NCBI GenBank assembly: GCA_034401135.1
Contig: JAWZSP010000001.1
Span: 124,001-188,000 of the forward strand
Source of the DNA: Volutella citrinella
Lineage: Eukaryota > Ascomycota > Sordariomycetes > Hypocreales > Nectriaceae
Direction of reading: 5' to 3'
DNA: 64,000 nucleotides
Each line of letters starts with the position of its first letter. Position 1 is the first letter of the stretch. A program made the translations under genes and the position numbers. The notes under the pieces are model-generated. The model was given only the letters and a program-made list of their open reading frames with translations, made no database searches and was not told the origin of the DNA. Of the stretch, positions 1-10,301 are shown piece after piece.

Positions 1-858
1 AAGCTAATTCAGGACCCCCCCTGAAATTGCATAAGACAAGAACAAGCCGGCTGCCTAGCCGAATTGAGTTGGCTTGTTCGCAGCGTTGCATGCTACATCC
101 AGATGGACGACGCCACCAGGCTAATCTCGCTCCTCATAAGCAGGCTTTTTTACGATAGCGCGCCTCCACTGTCATTTGGTTGGCTTCCAGTCTTTACTGT
201 CACAAGCCCGTCTCAGGGGCTATGTCACTAGACAGAACGCCACCGTTGCATTTACTGTCTCTCATTCGCTGCTTATGGTCAACGTTCTTCGGCCCACGAC
301 AGTCGACGACTCGTGCCCTCTCGATCTTATTTGGGCTTTACCCCTGGTGCGCGATGCCCAAAAAGACGCCCAAGCTGCGTCTCGTAATAAAAGTTCAAAA
401 TGCATCGGGCGATTTAATACGTTCTGGATATGGTGGTATTTGCGTCACGAAACTTGGAATGTGGGGGGGACCTTGTGCTGTGATATATATATGTACCTGG
501 ACCCTCTGGAAGTAACTAGGTTAACTGGTTCCCCGGATTCTTCCCCGGTTTGTTCCGCAGAATTCATGGAGAACTCATTTACTAGATCGAAATTCATCCA
601 GTGGCGAGTCATCCAACGTGGGTACTAGTTGAACCGAGGGCCTAGATCCTTTGGCTAGAACAGCTCTTTACTTACTAGTGCAACACGTTGAGTCTAGTGT
701 GGCACGTTCAACCACGTGCTAGCTGTTGGATGATTGCCCCTAATAAATGTGTGCCGGGAATATAATAGGAGCAGAATTGCCAAGGCCCATGCTTTGCTCT
801 CCCCTCCGTCGCATCGTCAATACCTCCTACTACCTGTTCATATATCAGTGAATCGAAA
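1..858. other. Intergenic, upstream of membrane protein gene
   Basis: I found no convincing gene. The open frames here start at TTG or lack any family resemblance and have no splice-linked partners. An A/T-rich stretch with GGAATATAATAGGAG near 758-772 lies about 90 bases before the first ATG of the next gene and could be its core promoter. Confidence 0.5.
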
Positions 859-2014
859 ATGGCATCAGCCGCGCCACCGGTCTACTTCGAATTGAGCTGG
901 TCTATCCTAAGCACCATCTGTCTTTGCAATGTACTTTTTGGATTTCTGGTCTGCGGCATCACCAGCTTCACACCGCTCGCTATGGTTGTCATGATCTCGT
1001 CCGCAGCCGGGGCCATCGCTGATGGTCTTTGCTTCTATGCTAATTATGGAGATCACCCCGCCATGAGTAGAGCGATCACATCTGTATTTTGTGATATATT
1101 TTGGGTGGTATGACTCTATTCCAGATAGTTATACTCATTGGCTGTCTACTAACACTCGTATCGTTAGACGCAAGAAGCCGGTTTGCTATTTTATAGCTTC
1201 ATCATATTGAAACGAGTGCTTCGAGGAGTTCGCTGGCGGGTCTTCACAGCCGTATTCTGGACGGGAATCGCCGGCATCTTCATTACGCGTATCGCCATCT
1301 CCGTGTTCAGAGTGCGATCTATCCTTACTGATCCCAATGACATGCCGCTACTACACACCATCAACTATCTCCATATCGCCTACTTTGGAATCATGGCTAT
1401 CATGGAATGCGTCGGCGCTTATTTCCTTATTGGTGTTTTCACTTCCGCTCGAGCCTCATCGGTCCAGATCGCGCTAAACGTCGGTTTCTTTCGATATTTG
1501 AGCCGAAGTACAGAAGGTCGAGTTGCTATCCTTGCTGTACAAGGTGTTTTTCGGGCCGTTACCCATGCTATCAAAACCCCTGGGCAAACTGCAGAGAACA
1601 TAGCTAGTCAGCTAGATCGGTTTGCCTATGCGCTCTTTTGCATGTTCCCTGTTGTGTTATAGTACGCTACTCCTCTATTCGTCCGTCATTCTTGCCCCGC
1701 GGACTAACCAACCTCCCATCAGCATCGATCTACTTGCTTCTAAGCTCGTTTTTACAGACCAGAAATATCCATCTTCCCAGAGTCGGCACGGACCTGGAAG
1801 TCAGCGCTTTACGTCGACACAGAAGGATGAATTTGCGACGGGCAGAGGGGAGCATGTGGTTGAGTTCCATGTAGGGTCGAATAAAACTCAGAGGAGCGAC
1901 TCACAAGAGAACATCTTCCAAGCCGCATCTACAGCAGAGGCTTCAATAGATCTTGAGGAGCTGGACATGAAGGGAAATGCTATTAAGAAGACTGTCGAAT
2001 TCAGGGTAATGTAG
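859..2014 (+). CDS. Fungal multi-pass membrane protein, function unknown
   Basis: Three-exon model, 344 residues: 859-1107, 1168-1661, 1723-2014. Intron 1 is GTATGA...CTAAC...TTAG. Intron 2 starts at GTACGC, so what looks like an in-frame TAG at 1660-1662 is split by the donor; exon 3 then reads YIDLLASKLVF, the usual continuation in this fungal family. About six or seven hydrophobic segments span residues 10-255, followed by a polar, probably cytosolic tail of about 90 residues. The loop sequence QEAGLLFYSFIILKR after the third helix is typical of these 7TM-like fungal proteins, which have no assigned reaction. The GPCR-like topology is inferred from hydropathy only. No neighbour suggests a role. 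Confidence 0.75.
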
Positions 2015-3494
2015 CTGTTTTTAACCCGGTATTGCGCCTACCGCAATGATCTGGTAATTGACCGACGCGTTGCTGGCGAATGGGACATGGAGCTTGCCAA
2101 GACATGGGATCCGTCTGCATATGAGCTGCGATGCAGTTGGGTCCCCTGTTGTTGGTCACGCGACTTGGGTGTAGTGAAGCCGCACCCTCGAGGCTGGCTG
2201 ACGATGCTTGAGTCTCGGTATCTAGACTGATACCCCCCGCGCACACGCCCAAGGCTGACCCGGACCTCTCCACTGATTAAGACCATCATTTTGGTCCTGG
2301 TTATGCCCCGAATGCATGACATCCAACCAGTGCATATACCAGCCAATAGTCGATGTCTTGATCACTCTCGATTAAATCCTTGGCTACCTTCATCCCACCC
2401 TTTTCCGCCATATAATGAATAATACTGCGTTTCCAGTGTGGTAACAAGTCGTCCTCTGAAACTTGATGGGTGACGTCCAACGAAGCAAGCAGCATGCGGC
2501 ACTGCAGACCCTGAATTGGGTTAAAGGGAACACTATGACGGGCTTGAGCGTCTGGTAGGATAAATTGAGGCACTGCCGCGCAATCTCAGCTTGCTTTTCA
2601 AACTTGAGCCGGGTAATGGTGGTGGGGGTCTCAGCAGTCTTGGATGGACCATCAGACGAGCAACACGGATGCTGTTGTTGACCGGTGTGAAGAAATGATT
2701 TTCGAAGATGTCGTAAGTGGTTCTGAATATAGGTGGATGTGGTTGGGAAGGTGAGATCTCCCGGCCACTCCATTTTGGTGGCATGATTCTTGAAGGGACG
2801 ACCAAAAGAGCAGATGGGGTGCGCAAAAGCATGGCGTGGCCATCCGTCAAGGTTGCTGCGTGACCAGCTACGGCGCTGATGGCGCGGCCATGATCCCAGA
2901 GAGCGGCGAGGAGGCCGAGCGGAACGAGCGCTTGGTATTATAATACTATCTACTTAGTATTATATTCTTAACGTTATTACCGAACCACACCTTAGCCACC
3001 TTAGCCAGTTCGTTGCCTCTGTATTATCTACTATCATTACTATCTTTGGCTTGGCTATCAAAATCATGTCCGAGAGGCAGCAACTCGACTTCCCTTTTCC
3101 GGCCCGAATTTCAGCCTGGTTTTATGGTTCGTAAGGGTATATAGGACCTCGTCACGCGTCATCGCCGGATCGGCTTCTCTTCGTCAGCGAACCGGATCTT
3201 CAGTCGTTGACTGGGTGCTTGGTAGTATTTTTTAGGGTTGTGTTGCTACTGTATTGCTATTTTTACGTAGCATAGAGATGAAAAATATATACATGAATCG
3301 AACACAGCGATTGAACATTGGCCCGTCTTAAGTGGTTAACACATGGCAAGCTTCGCCAAATAACCATCTCCCCCCATCATCTAATGAATGCCAGGCTGTG
3401 CTTAGCAACTGCGGCATCGTAGGTCTGTCGACTTTTACAGCGATTAGGCAAACAAGATGTTTTCCAGTTTGGAACATCGACTGCGGCATGGACC
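2015..3494. other. Intergenic with a possible decayed coding stretch
   Basis: No intact gene was found. On the minus strand between about 2850 and 2300 three overlapping frames each hold protein-like pieces (for example KRSIIHYMAEKGGMKVAKDL at 2480-2400) that cannot be joined by sensible introns. This may be a dead gene, but I do not recognise the family. From 2936 to 3060 the sequence becomes rich in T and A with repeated tta/cta trinucleotides, as seen in mutated repeat relics. Confidence 0.35.
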
Positions 3495-3913
3495 CTAATT
3501 CCAGCAAAAGGCACCCACGGTGTTACCAGTTTCACGCATGCAACAATCTTTGAAGTGGTCATAATCCATGCAAGTGTGGCGGAAAGAAGTATAGCACTAA
3601 TATTCCTTCAGCTTTGTGGCTTCGCGTTCACCTTCGAGTAGCGGCAAGACTTACATTGTGCGGACTCGAGCTCTTGTAGATGAGGTTCTCATCGGAATTA
3701 CAGAATTGACTGCTGACGTCGGTCATACAGCATGCATCCGTAGCATCGTTATTTTGCGGCCCGTCTTTAGTTTTAGAGTTATAGTTTTGACATTTGCAGT
3801 TCCGGTATCCTGCAAAAGCTCTGCACCGGATTAGCTTCATCGTTGCGTCAAGTGGTGCATACTCACCCGCTGGCGAAGAGAGCGATGGTGACGAAGACGG
3901 TCTGGAACTTCAT
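3495..3913 (-). CDS. Small secreted cysteine-rich protein (104 aa)
   Basis: Three exons in perfect phase: 3913-3867, 3820-3655, 3596-3495. Donors are GTGAGT and GTAAGT; acceptors are GTGCAG and ATTAG. The start gives a clear signal peptide, MKFQTVFVTIALFASGAFA, with cleavage expected before GYRNCKC. The mature part of about 85 residues has ten cysteines in the order C-x-C, CC, C, C, C, CC, C, the last group being in exon 3 (HTC, KDCC, AFC). An even cysteine count plus a signal peptide is the usual design of fungal secreted effectors or antimicrobial-type proteins, folded by disulfides outside the cell. I do not recognise a named family. No single reading frame longer than about 70 codons shows the gene, so gene callers may miss it. 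The intron of 46 bases is near the lower limit for fungi. Confidence 0.75.
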
Positions 3914-4956
3914 GTTGCAGATTCGTATGGGCAAATCGCGGACGATAGGGGAGCCGCCGATGATGCTAAGGTGGTTTGAGTGTGTTGCTTGAGAGACAGA
4001 TGCCAAGGATGCGGGGTATCATGCCCCTTATATTCCCTTATTTTCTGGGGTAAGATTAGTCGCAATATCTAGCGGACTATCTTACTACCTTGTGCAATGA
4101 TGGCTCGAGCTTCCATCCTTGGCCGAAGCTTAAGTATTAGCAATCCAAGCGTCTTGCTCCCTGAGGAAGTACTATGTCGTGTCAACTGGCCAATGCAAGC
4201 CAGACACACAAACAAGGAGAGGATTGAAAACGAATCCTAGAGTGTTTTGTCATCTACGACGAGCATTGGCTTGGCGCCTGCAGTAATAGCGCGGGGGCTT
4301 CAGAGAATCCTCCCACGACACGGCCCCCTTCACCTCGTGCCCGATCCACTATCGCAGGATCTGAACTGGCCGGTCAGGCGCACTACTCTGGCCAATCAAT
4401 CGGTCCATACTGCCATGGCACTAGACCACGAGTGCTTGGTTTCAGGCGATTCACCAAATCTGGGCGGGTGGTAGGTTTTAGTCTCAAATCCGTCCACGGT
4501 GGCGCGAGGGTTTCTAACCATGGCGAATATCCGCTCCCAGAAATGTCTGCGTAGCTGCCAGTCCAGCAAAGTTCTGGGCAGCGGCGTGGCACATGAGGAC
4601 TCCCGACATGACGTGGTTGATGTTAGTGGGAAACCTGAATACTATAGTATCTAATATACAGGAGAGCGCCTGTCCTGTTGGGCCGACCAAGGGGGCGCGG
4701 AAAATTGTAGTACACACATCCTTAGGGGCTAGGCATGCCGAGGTGTCAGGAGCTGGCTGGTAGACAGGGGTGATCGGCTAGACGGTAGATCGCGGGGTGC
4801 TGATGCGGGGATTCCCTGTTGGATCGTCATACAGTATGCAGTTGCACGGCGGGCTTACCTCGCCTGGGTTCGTTCGCTGTCGCCCCGCACTTTTGTTCCT
4901 GTAATCACCCATCACATCCTGTTATTAACCTCACCATCAACTCGTCTGCCTAAAAC
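3914..4956. other. Intergenic, divergent promoters
   Basis: The stretch separates the secreted-protein gene (minus) from the regulator gene (plus). TATATTCCCTTATTTTC at 4030-4046 lies about 115 bases upstream of the secreted-protein start and may serve as an A/T-rich core element. Short open frames at 4247-4717 show no family features. Confidence 0.4.
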
Positions 4957-6685
4957 ATGCCCCCTTTGACAGTCAGCACGCGCAAAAGGACCCAAACCGC
5001 TTGTTTGACCTGCCGCAAGCGAAAGCTGCGATGCAAACCTACCGGCGCTGGGGTCTGCGGTAACTGCGTCAAGCACAGGTTTGACTGCGATCTCCCTGCC
5101 ATCACAGCGTAAGTGGCCGGTTCTCCGCGTCACCGCAGTTTAACCTGGGTTAAGCGAGAGAAAGCAGCGGCCTCTGCAAGAAACCAGATGACCCGCGGCC
5201 TCCGAGCCCAGTCACTGGAGCGCAGTATCCTGTCCAGTCCGACCTGACCGATATCTCGCCATCAGACGGCCTCAACGATGGACCGGGTTCACTTGATCAG
5301 CAGCAGAATGATTCCCCGGAGGCCTGTTCGCCCAAGTCACTCACAAAGTCTATTAGCTTCAGCGCCGACCATTTCATGGACGCTTTCGTAGCTGATAATG
5401 ACATGAAATTCTTCATGGAGCTTGTCTCCGTCCTAGACGAGCGGAAGACCAGACGAGAGCGCCCCAAATGTGAGTATTATGTGTCATTTCATGGCCAAGC
5501 CGCTAATCTTGTTAAATTCCGATTTCAAGACACACACAGCTTCCCCAATACTCTCCGGACGAATGGATCCTTCTCAAGCTCTGATCATGGGACTGTTTGG
5601 GAGCCTTTCCCCTCGTTCCACTTTGTGAAGCGGTCTGGTCTTGACAACCTCGACGACACAGACTACAACTACTTGCGTCGAAAGGGATGTTTTTTACTTC
5701 CAAGGAGAGAGCTGCTTGACATGTTCATTCAAGATTATTTTCAATATACACAGCCAATGCTGCCAATTCTGGACCAGGGCCGATTTATAGCGGTGTACAC
5801 GTCAAGTCCTGCACGAGGCGAATCGACCATCTCTCTTTTTGTACCGCAAGCCATGCTTGCAATATCTTCAGTTGTGGGTAGTGCCATCATAAGTACCTGG
5901 AACAGGGCATTTGTGGTAATGCTAACGGACTCATCTAGAATATGCCCGTCGAGATTCTCCAAGCCTGCGGATTCGCAACCTATCGAGATGCTCGCTTTAC
6001 ATTGTGCCAGAGGGCAAAGGTAAGTGAAAAGTTCAGATGTAGGGGAGACCAGTCCAGCTAACCTTTATTGATAGCTGCTGTTTGATCTCAATTTTGAAGA
6101 CTGTCCGATAGCAACCCTTCAGGTGCTCTCCTGCTATCGCTGAGCAGCCGCCATGATGATAAACGACAGGGCAACTCAGTATGGCTAAGTCAAGCAATCA
6201 ATGTCGCATTAAGATTGAAACTCCATCTCGATCCAGGTCCTTCACTACTTCCAAGTTGGTTCGCTCGCTGGATGTGGTGGTGCTGTGTAATCCGTGACCG
6301 GTTCATGGCTCTTTCATCACGACGGCCTCTTCAAATCTCGGGCGAGATGTTTAACCCCAGTTCAGCCCAAGACCTCGATGTTGGTGACTTTTTCAGCGCG
6401 ACAGACCTCGGACAAGATACATCGCAAGTCCTATCGAAACTATTCCTGCAACAGGTCAAGCTAGCCGCCAGCTTCTCTTCCTTGATCCCCGTCGTCCACC
6501 CTGTAGGTAGCAGCGGAGCCTCTCACGGCTTTGGCCTTGCTGCCTATTGCGCAATAACAGATCGACTGTATGAGGCACGAGAATCTCTCAATGGCTGGTT
6601 CGATGGCAACGATTGGTTGGTTTCGAACGACACGCAAGAGCAGACAGTCATGATGATTCAAAGCCTGCTTCTTATGACATACTAA
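4957..6685 (+). pseudogene. Zn(II)2Cys6 regulator with fungal-specific middle domain, apparent frameshift
   Basis: Exons 4957-5108, 5168-5469, 5530-5873, 5939-6019 and 6075 onward, all in phase up to about 6121. The N-terminus carries the zinc cluster CX2CX6CX7CX2CX6C (Cys 16, 19, 26, 34, 37, 44) flanked by basic residues. The Fungal_trans domain follows: CGFATYRDARFTLCQRAK, then LLFDLNFEDCPIATLQ, then GALLLSLSSRHDDKR and the WWCCVIRDR signature of cutinase-factor-like regulators. The step from ATLQ to GALLL needs one extra base at about 6121-6123, so the genome shows a one-base frameshift inside the most conserved part. After 6685 (TAA) further in-frame pieces up to about 6879 may be a last exon, but I could not connect them. 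It is either a recent pseudogene or a sequence error; neighbouring crotonase genes might have been its targets. Confidence 0.65.
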
Positions 6686-7252
6686 AGGCCGCACAAGTTC
6701 GACTTGTCCAATAAAGCGTACTGACAGCCAGCTAGCTTTGCCCAAATCACACTTAACCAATACGAGATACAACTTGTCCTTTTCAACCCACAGCTAGTCA
6801 ACCATTCAATAATGAGCAAGGTCTGTGAAGCGAATACTCAGATCTACGACAATGCGGCCGCCATGTGCGAGGTTCAATGAACCTGTACAAGTCAAAGTGG
6901 GCCTGGATAGACAACATTTTCGACGGACTGGCAAGTTTTAAGAGTAAGGCACCGAAGCACGCTCAGGCAAGTTCTAGTAGTGTGGCATTTTTGGAGTTTC
7001 CCGATCAGAGGTCGCTCACATATCCGCGCGTCGCTTTGCCGCTCGATTATCTGATTTCGAAGGGTCTTTATTTAAGCGACGATGAGTTACGAGAGCCACT
7101 GCGCAGACATCTTTACGGTCGGGGACATGATCAAACTATGTAAGTGACAACAGGTGGCAGAACAAGTACCAGTGCAATAGGCATATGGATTCGGTACCGA
7201 GCGAGATATACCATATTGCTCGTATCAAAAACCAACGTAATTCCCCGCATCG
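6686..7252. other. Region between regulator and isomerase gene 3' end
   Basis: The first 190 bases may hold the C-terminal exon of the regulator (a frame reading FAQITLNQYEIQLVLFNPQ at about 6735-6792). An open frame at 6865-7143 shows no recognisable domain. Nothing else is supported. Confidence 0.35.
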
Positions 7253-8283
7253 CTATAGTTTCTCATAGGGAGGAAGCTTTGATTTTGTTTGGAATGACTG
7301 GAGTGACAGCGGAACGTCCTTGGTGTTCAAACCAGCCCCATTCCAGACGGCCATGTATCGCAATCCTGTCATTTGTCAGTTCAGTAGATGCGTAGCGTGG
7401 CAGGTCTTTTGACTAACCATCTGGAATATCATGGTCTCTACACCAGTCAAGAAAGTTCTTCGTCCCTTCCACAGCCACGGGGCTCTTTGTTGCGATCTCG
7501 GCTGCTGTCTGCAGTGCCCTTTCGATGGCTTCAGCCTTGGAGGGCAAGACTTGGTTCACAAAGCCAACGCGAAGAGCTTCTTCAGCTCCAAAGACGCGAG
7601 CTGTGAGTGAGACTTCCTTGACCCAGCCATACGAGCCGACAATCTTGGGCAGTCGGGCTAGCGTACCAACGTCACTGGCGATGGCGACGTCAACCTCCTT
7701 GACACTAAACTTTGCATCTGAGCTGCAAATTCGAATGTCTGCACAGGTTGCGATGTCAATTGCCAGGCCGAAGGCGACACCGTGCATGACACAAATGACG
7801 GCTGCATTTCGTAATAACATCATGTCAGTTCGGGCCTTGCCGGTTTGCTAACATTGCGGATTCACTTACGCTTCCTGCAACTTTCAACACTGGAGACACA
7901 ATCCTGAAAGTCAAGAGCCCATTTCTGGACTTTCAATGCATACCTCGCCGGGTCAGCCGAGTCCTGTGGTCGTGGATTGAACATTGATCCCTCCACAGCT
8001 TGACTCTTAATGTCGATCCCAGCACAGAAGGCTCGGTCCCCAGCGCCCGAGAGGATGACGGCACGAATTGACGAGTCGTCAGATAGCGCAAGAAAGATTT
8101 TCCTGAGCTCATGCCTCATCCTGTGGTCGAGTGACATAAGAGTTAGCCACCATCCCGGCTGATGGGCGGACATCCTTACGGCTCATTGAAGGCATTGTGG
8201 CTCTTGGGCCGATTGATCTCCACGTGTGCGACATGGTCTCGAGGGGTGGTGATGCTGAAATACTCGGCAGCTATTTCAGTCAT
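7253..8283 (-). CDS. Delta3,5-Delta2,4-dienoyl-CoA isomerase (crotonase family)
   Basis: Four exons: 8283-8180, 8120-7870, 7801-7418, 7365-7253; all junctions keep phase and give 283 residues. The crotonase oxyanion-hole motif is RAVILSGAGDRAFCAGIDIKS, with the second oxyanion strand HGVAFGLAIDIATCADIR. The stretch AKFSVKEVDVAIASDVGTL carries the Glu and Asp that shuttle protons in mammalian ECH1, together with the Asp of CADIR, so the dienoyl-CoA isomerase subgroup is a better fit than a plain enoyl-CoA hydratase. In that family the enzyme converts 3,5-dienoyl-CoA to 2,4-dienoyl-CoA during beta-oxidation of unsaturated fatty acids, usually in peroxisomes or mitochondria. The C-terminus is PYEKL, only a weak match to a PTS1 signal. 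The start at 8283 (MTEIAAEYF) is preferred; an in-frame extension to 8394 looks non-coding. Confidence 0.85.
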
Positions 8284-8597
8284 TTCGAGGTCTGGGGATT
8301 CCGTCCAATGTTTTGCTTTTTTGGTGTATGATGAGTAGATAACCAGCTGTTTTTCATGGAGATAGTGCGGCCTTTTGTGCCTGACTGACCCCACATCAGC
8401 CGAGGTGAGACTTGCGGGCAGCCGACGGCTTAATCGTTAGCGGAGCATTGCGCACGGCCTCTCTAGTAAATCGCAGACGACCGGTATCTCATGAGAATTA
8501 TATCATGCGATTGAGGTTAATGGAACATCGTATTCTCTCTATCCAGGGACTTATTCAAGCAGCACTCCGCACTCCGCAACCAAATTGGCCAGGACGT
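8284..8597. other. Intergenic between two crotonase genes
   Basis: The stretch holds the presumed promoter of the isomerase gene and the 3' end region of the upstream crotonase gene, both on the minus strand. No motif could be assigned. Confidence 0.4.
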
Positions 8598-9383
8598 TTA
8601 CAGTCTCTCAGTGGCTCGACTCTTCTTCTGCTTCATCTTGTCCACGCCCTCCTTGATCATCTTGGTAAATTGGCTCCGTTGGACAAGGTCGGCAGTCACC
8701 CGCAGCTCATAAGCCGTAGCTCCGACATGATCAAAGTTGTGCGCACGCAGCGCCACCTCCTTCAGTACCGTCGTCATTTCGGGACCAGCCTCCGCAATCT
8801 GCTTGGCCAGCTTCAGCGCCGTCGCTCGAACCTGTCCTACAGGCGCCAGCTCGTCGACCAAGCCAACGCGCAGGGCTTCCTCCGCCGTAATGGGGTCTCC
8901 GGTAAACAGCATGCGCCGAGCACGCTGCGGGCCGACCTTGCGCTGGAGGCCAAAGTAGAAGCCGTTCATGGCATATTTGACTTGGGTAGAGCCAAAGGCG
9001 GAGTTGTGTGACGCAACTGTGACATCGCACATGTTGGCAACGTCCATGCCATAGCCCGGGGCTGTGCCGGCAACAGCCGCTACGGTCGGCTTGCGGTAGT
9101 CGTATATGGCAACCATGAGCTTGTAGGCCAGGTCGACGAACTTTGTCCTTTCGGTTCCATCCTTGCTGGTGTCTTGTAGGATGTCGAGTGCCCAGCCGGC
9201 GCAGAAGTACTGCTCGTTTCCGACAAACATGGCCACTCTGTCGTCTTCTGCCCAAAGCTCGAGGGCTCGAATGATTTCGTAGTGGAGCTCCCAGCCAAGG
9301 GCATTTCGCTTCTCGGGGTGGTTGAGCTGGATGATACCAACTCCATCCTCAATGGACAGGACGAGAAACTGGAATTCTTGCAT
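8598..9383 (-). CDS. Enoyl-CoA hydratase/isomerase family protein
   Basis: Intronless, 261 residues, the normal length of a crotonase. The N-terminal part reads GVGIIQLNHPEKRNALGWEL, the standard crotonase start, followed by an oxyanion-hole segment NEQYFCAGWALDILQD and PTVAAVAGTAPGYGMDVANMCD. The usual catalytic Glu pair of hydratases is not obvious: the region after NMCDVTVAS reads FGSTQVKYAMNGFY, with no Glu at the first position. The protein could therefore be an isomerase, a hydrolase or a side-chain-cleaving crotonase rather than a hydratase. The C-terminus RATERL is not a strong peroxisomal signal. It lies 314 bases upstream of the dienoyl-CoA isomerase gene in the same direction, which suggests a shared acyl-CoA pathway, with no shared promoter evident. 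Confidence 0.85.
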   Translation of the reverse strand: MQEFQFLVLSIEDGVGIIQLNHPEKRNALGWELHYEIIRALELWAEDDRVAMFVGNEQYFCAGWALDILQDTSKDGTERTKFVDLAYKLMVAIYDYRKPTVAAVAGTAPGYGMDVANMCDVTVASHNSAFGSTQVKYAMNGFYFGLQRKVGPQRARRMLFTGDPITAEEALRVGLVDELAPVGQVRATALKLAKQIAEAGPEMTTVLKEVALRAHNFDHVGATAYELRVTADLVQRSQFTKMIKEGVDKMKQKKSRATERL

Positions 9384-10301
9384 AGTAAAAGCTTGGGAAT
9401 ATGTCTTTGCTTCTTTAAAGCTTGACTTTCGTGATACTAATAAATTCTAAATAGCCAACTCTCAGTGACTGCGAATTGAACGTCAAGTACATGAAGCTAT
9501 GGGCAGCCGAGGAGACCCTACCCTAGGCAACCTGGGATCCGAAGATGTCTCTGTGATAGGCTGCTCAGGGTTGTAAGGATGCGTCCACTGAAACTAATGC
9601 CCCTCGGCTCCGGCTTGAGATTAATCCCGACGGTTATCGGGTGGAGCAGCTGTGCATTGCTCCGTCCCCTCATCGAGCGGGGGACGAGCGTGCTGTACTG
9701 TCAGAACTCACGTTGATACGCGTGGCCCGAGTGAATGAAACAGGATGCGGACGTGGACAGACCTGGCGACTCCCTGGTATGCCTAGGAAAAATCTGGCGT
9801 AGGAATGAGCCGTGCTGCCCAAACAGAAACTTGTCCAATTTTTCTGACCCGACTCCAGCGACACGGCCGCTTGATCCGTGATCCTTCATACGAGTTCCGT
9901 CCTATTTTAAGAAGGGCGTCACGTCAGGATCCAGCCAACTAACGTTCTAGTGCATGATGGCGCTGGAGCAGACGATCGGCCGCTTGCCCTGATGGGGTGG
10001 GGCTGTTGTCAATCTATTCGTTTCTTCGCCAATGTCCAATTAGAGCGAACATGTGCCTGTGGCGGCCGCCCCATGAACGCCGGTTGCATCCCAATGAGGG
10101 CGGTTTCGAATCCATCGTTTCTTATTTAGTGGCAGATGGTTTCAAACCGTCGCCGGTAGACAAGGGTTATTGATAGCGGGCGTAGTGGCACATGGCCCTC
10201 GGAACATATATATAATGATATATCTTGGCATCTGATGCCATTCAATCGACGTCACACATCCAACATCGCAGCATCACCACTCGACAAAAACCTCCTCCGA
10301 G
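9384..10301. other. Intergenic with a dispersed repeat copy
   Basis: No gene was found. A segment at about 9728-9790 resembles 17244-17313 over some 65 bases (shared core GGCGACTCCCTG), and several of the differences are transitions. The end of the region contains the SLT gene's core promoter. Confidence 0.4.
10206..10222 (+). promoter_or_regulatory. TATA-like element of the SLT-domain gene
   Basis: ATATATATAATGATATA lies 80 to 96 bases before the ATG at 10302, in the usual place of a fungal TATA box, within otherwise GC-balanced DNA. Confidence 0.5.

Noticed and set aside
176..628. 150-codon open frame near the left end
   Set aside because: It starts with TTG, has no family features and no splice partners.
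1660..1662. In-frame TAG in the membrane protein gene, as a third premature stop
   Set aside because: The triplet is split by a GTACGC donor; splicing to 1723 gives the expected YIDLLASKL without a stop.
8412..9011. Long plus-strand open frame opposite the crotonase gene
   Set aside because: It is the antisense shadow of a clear enoyl-CoA hydratase-family gene and has no domain of its own.
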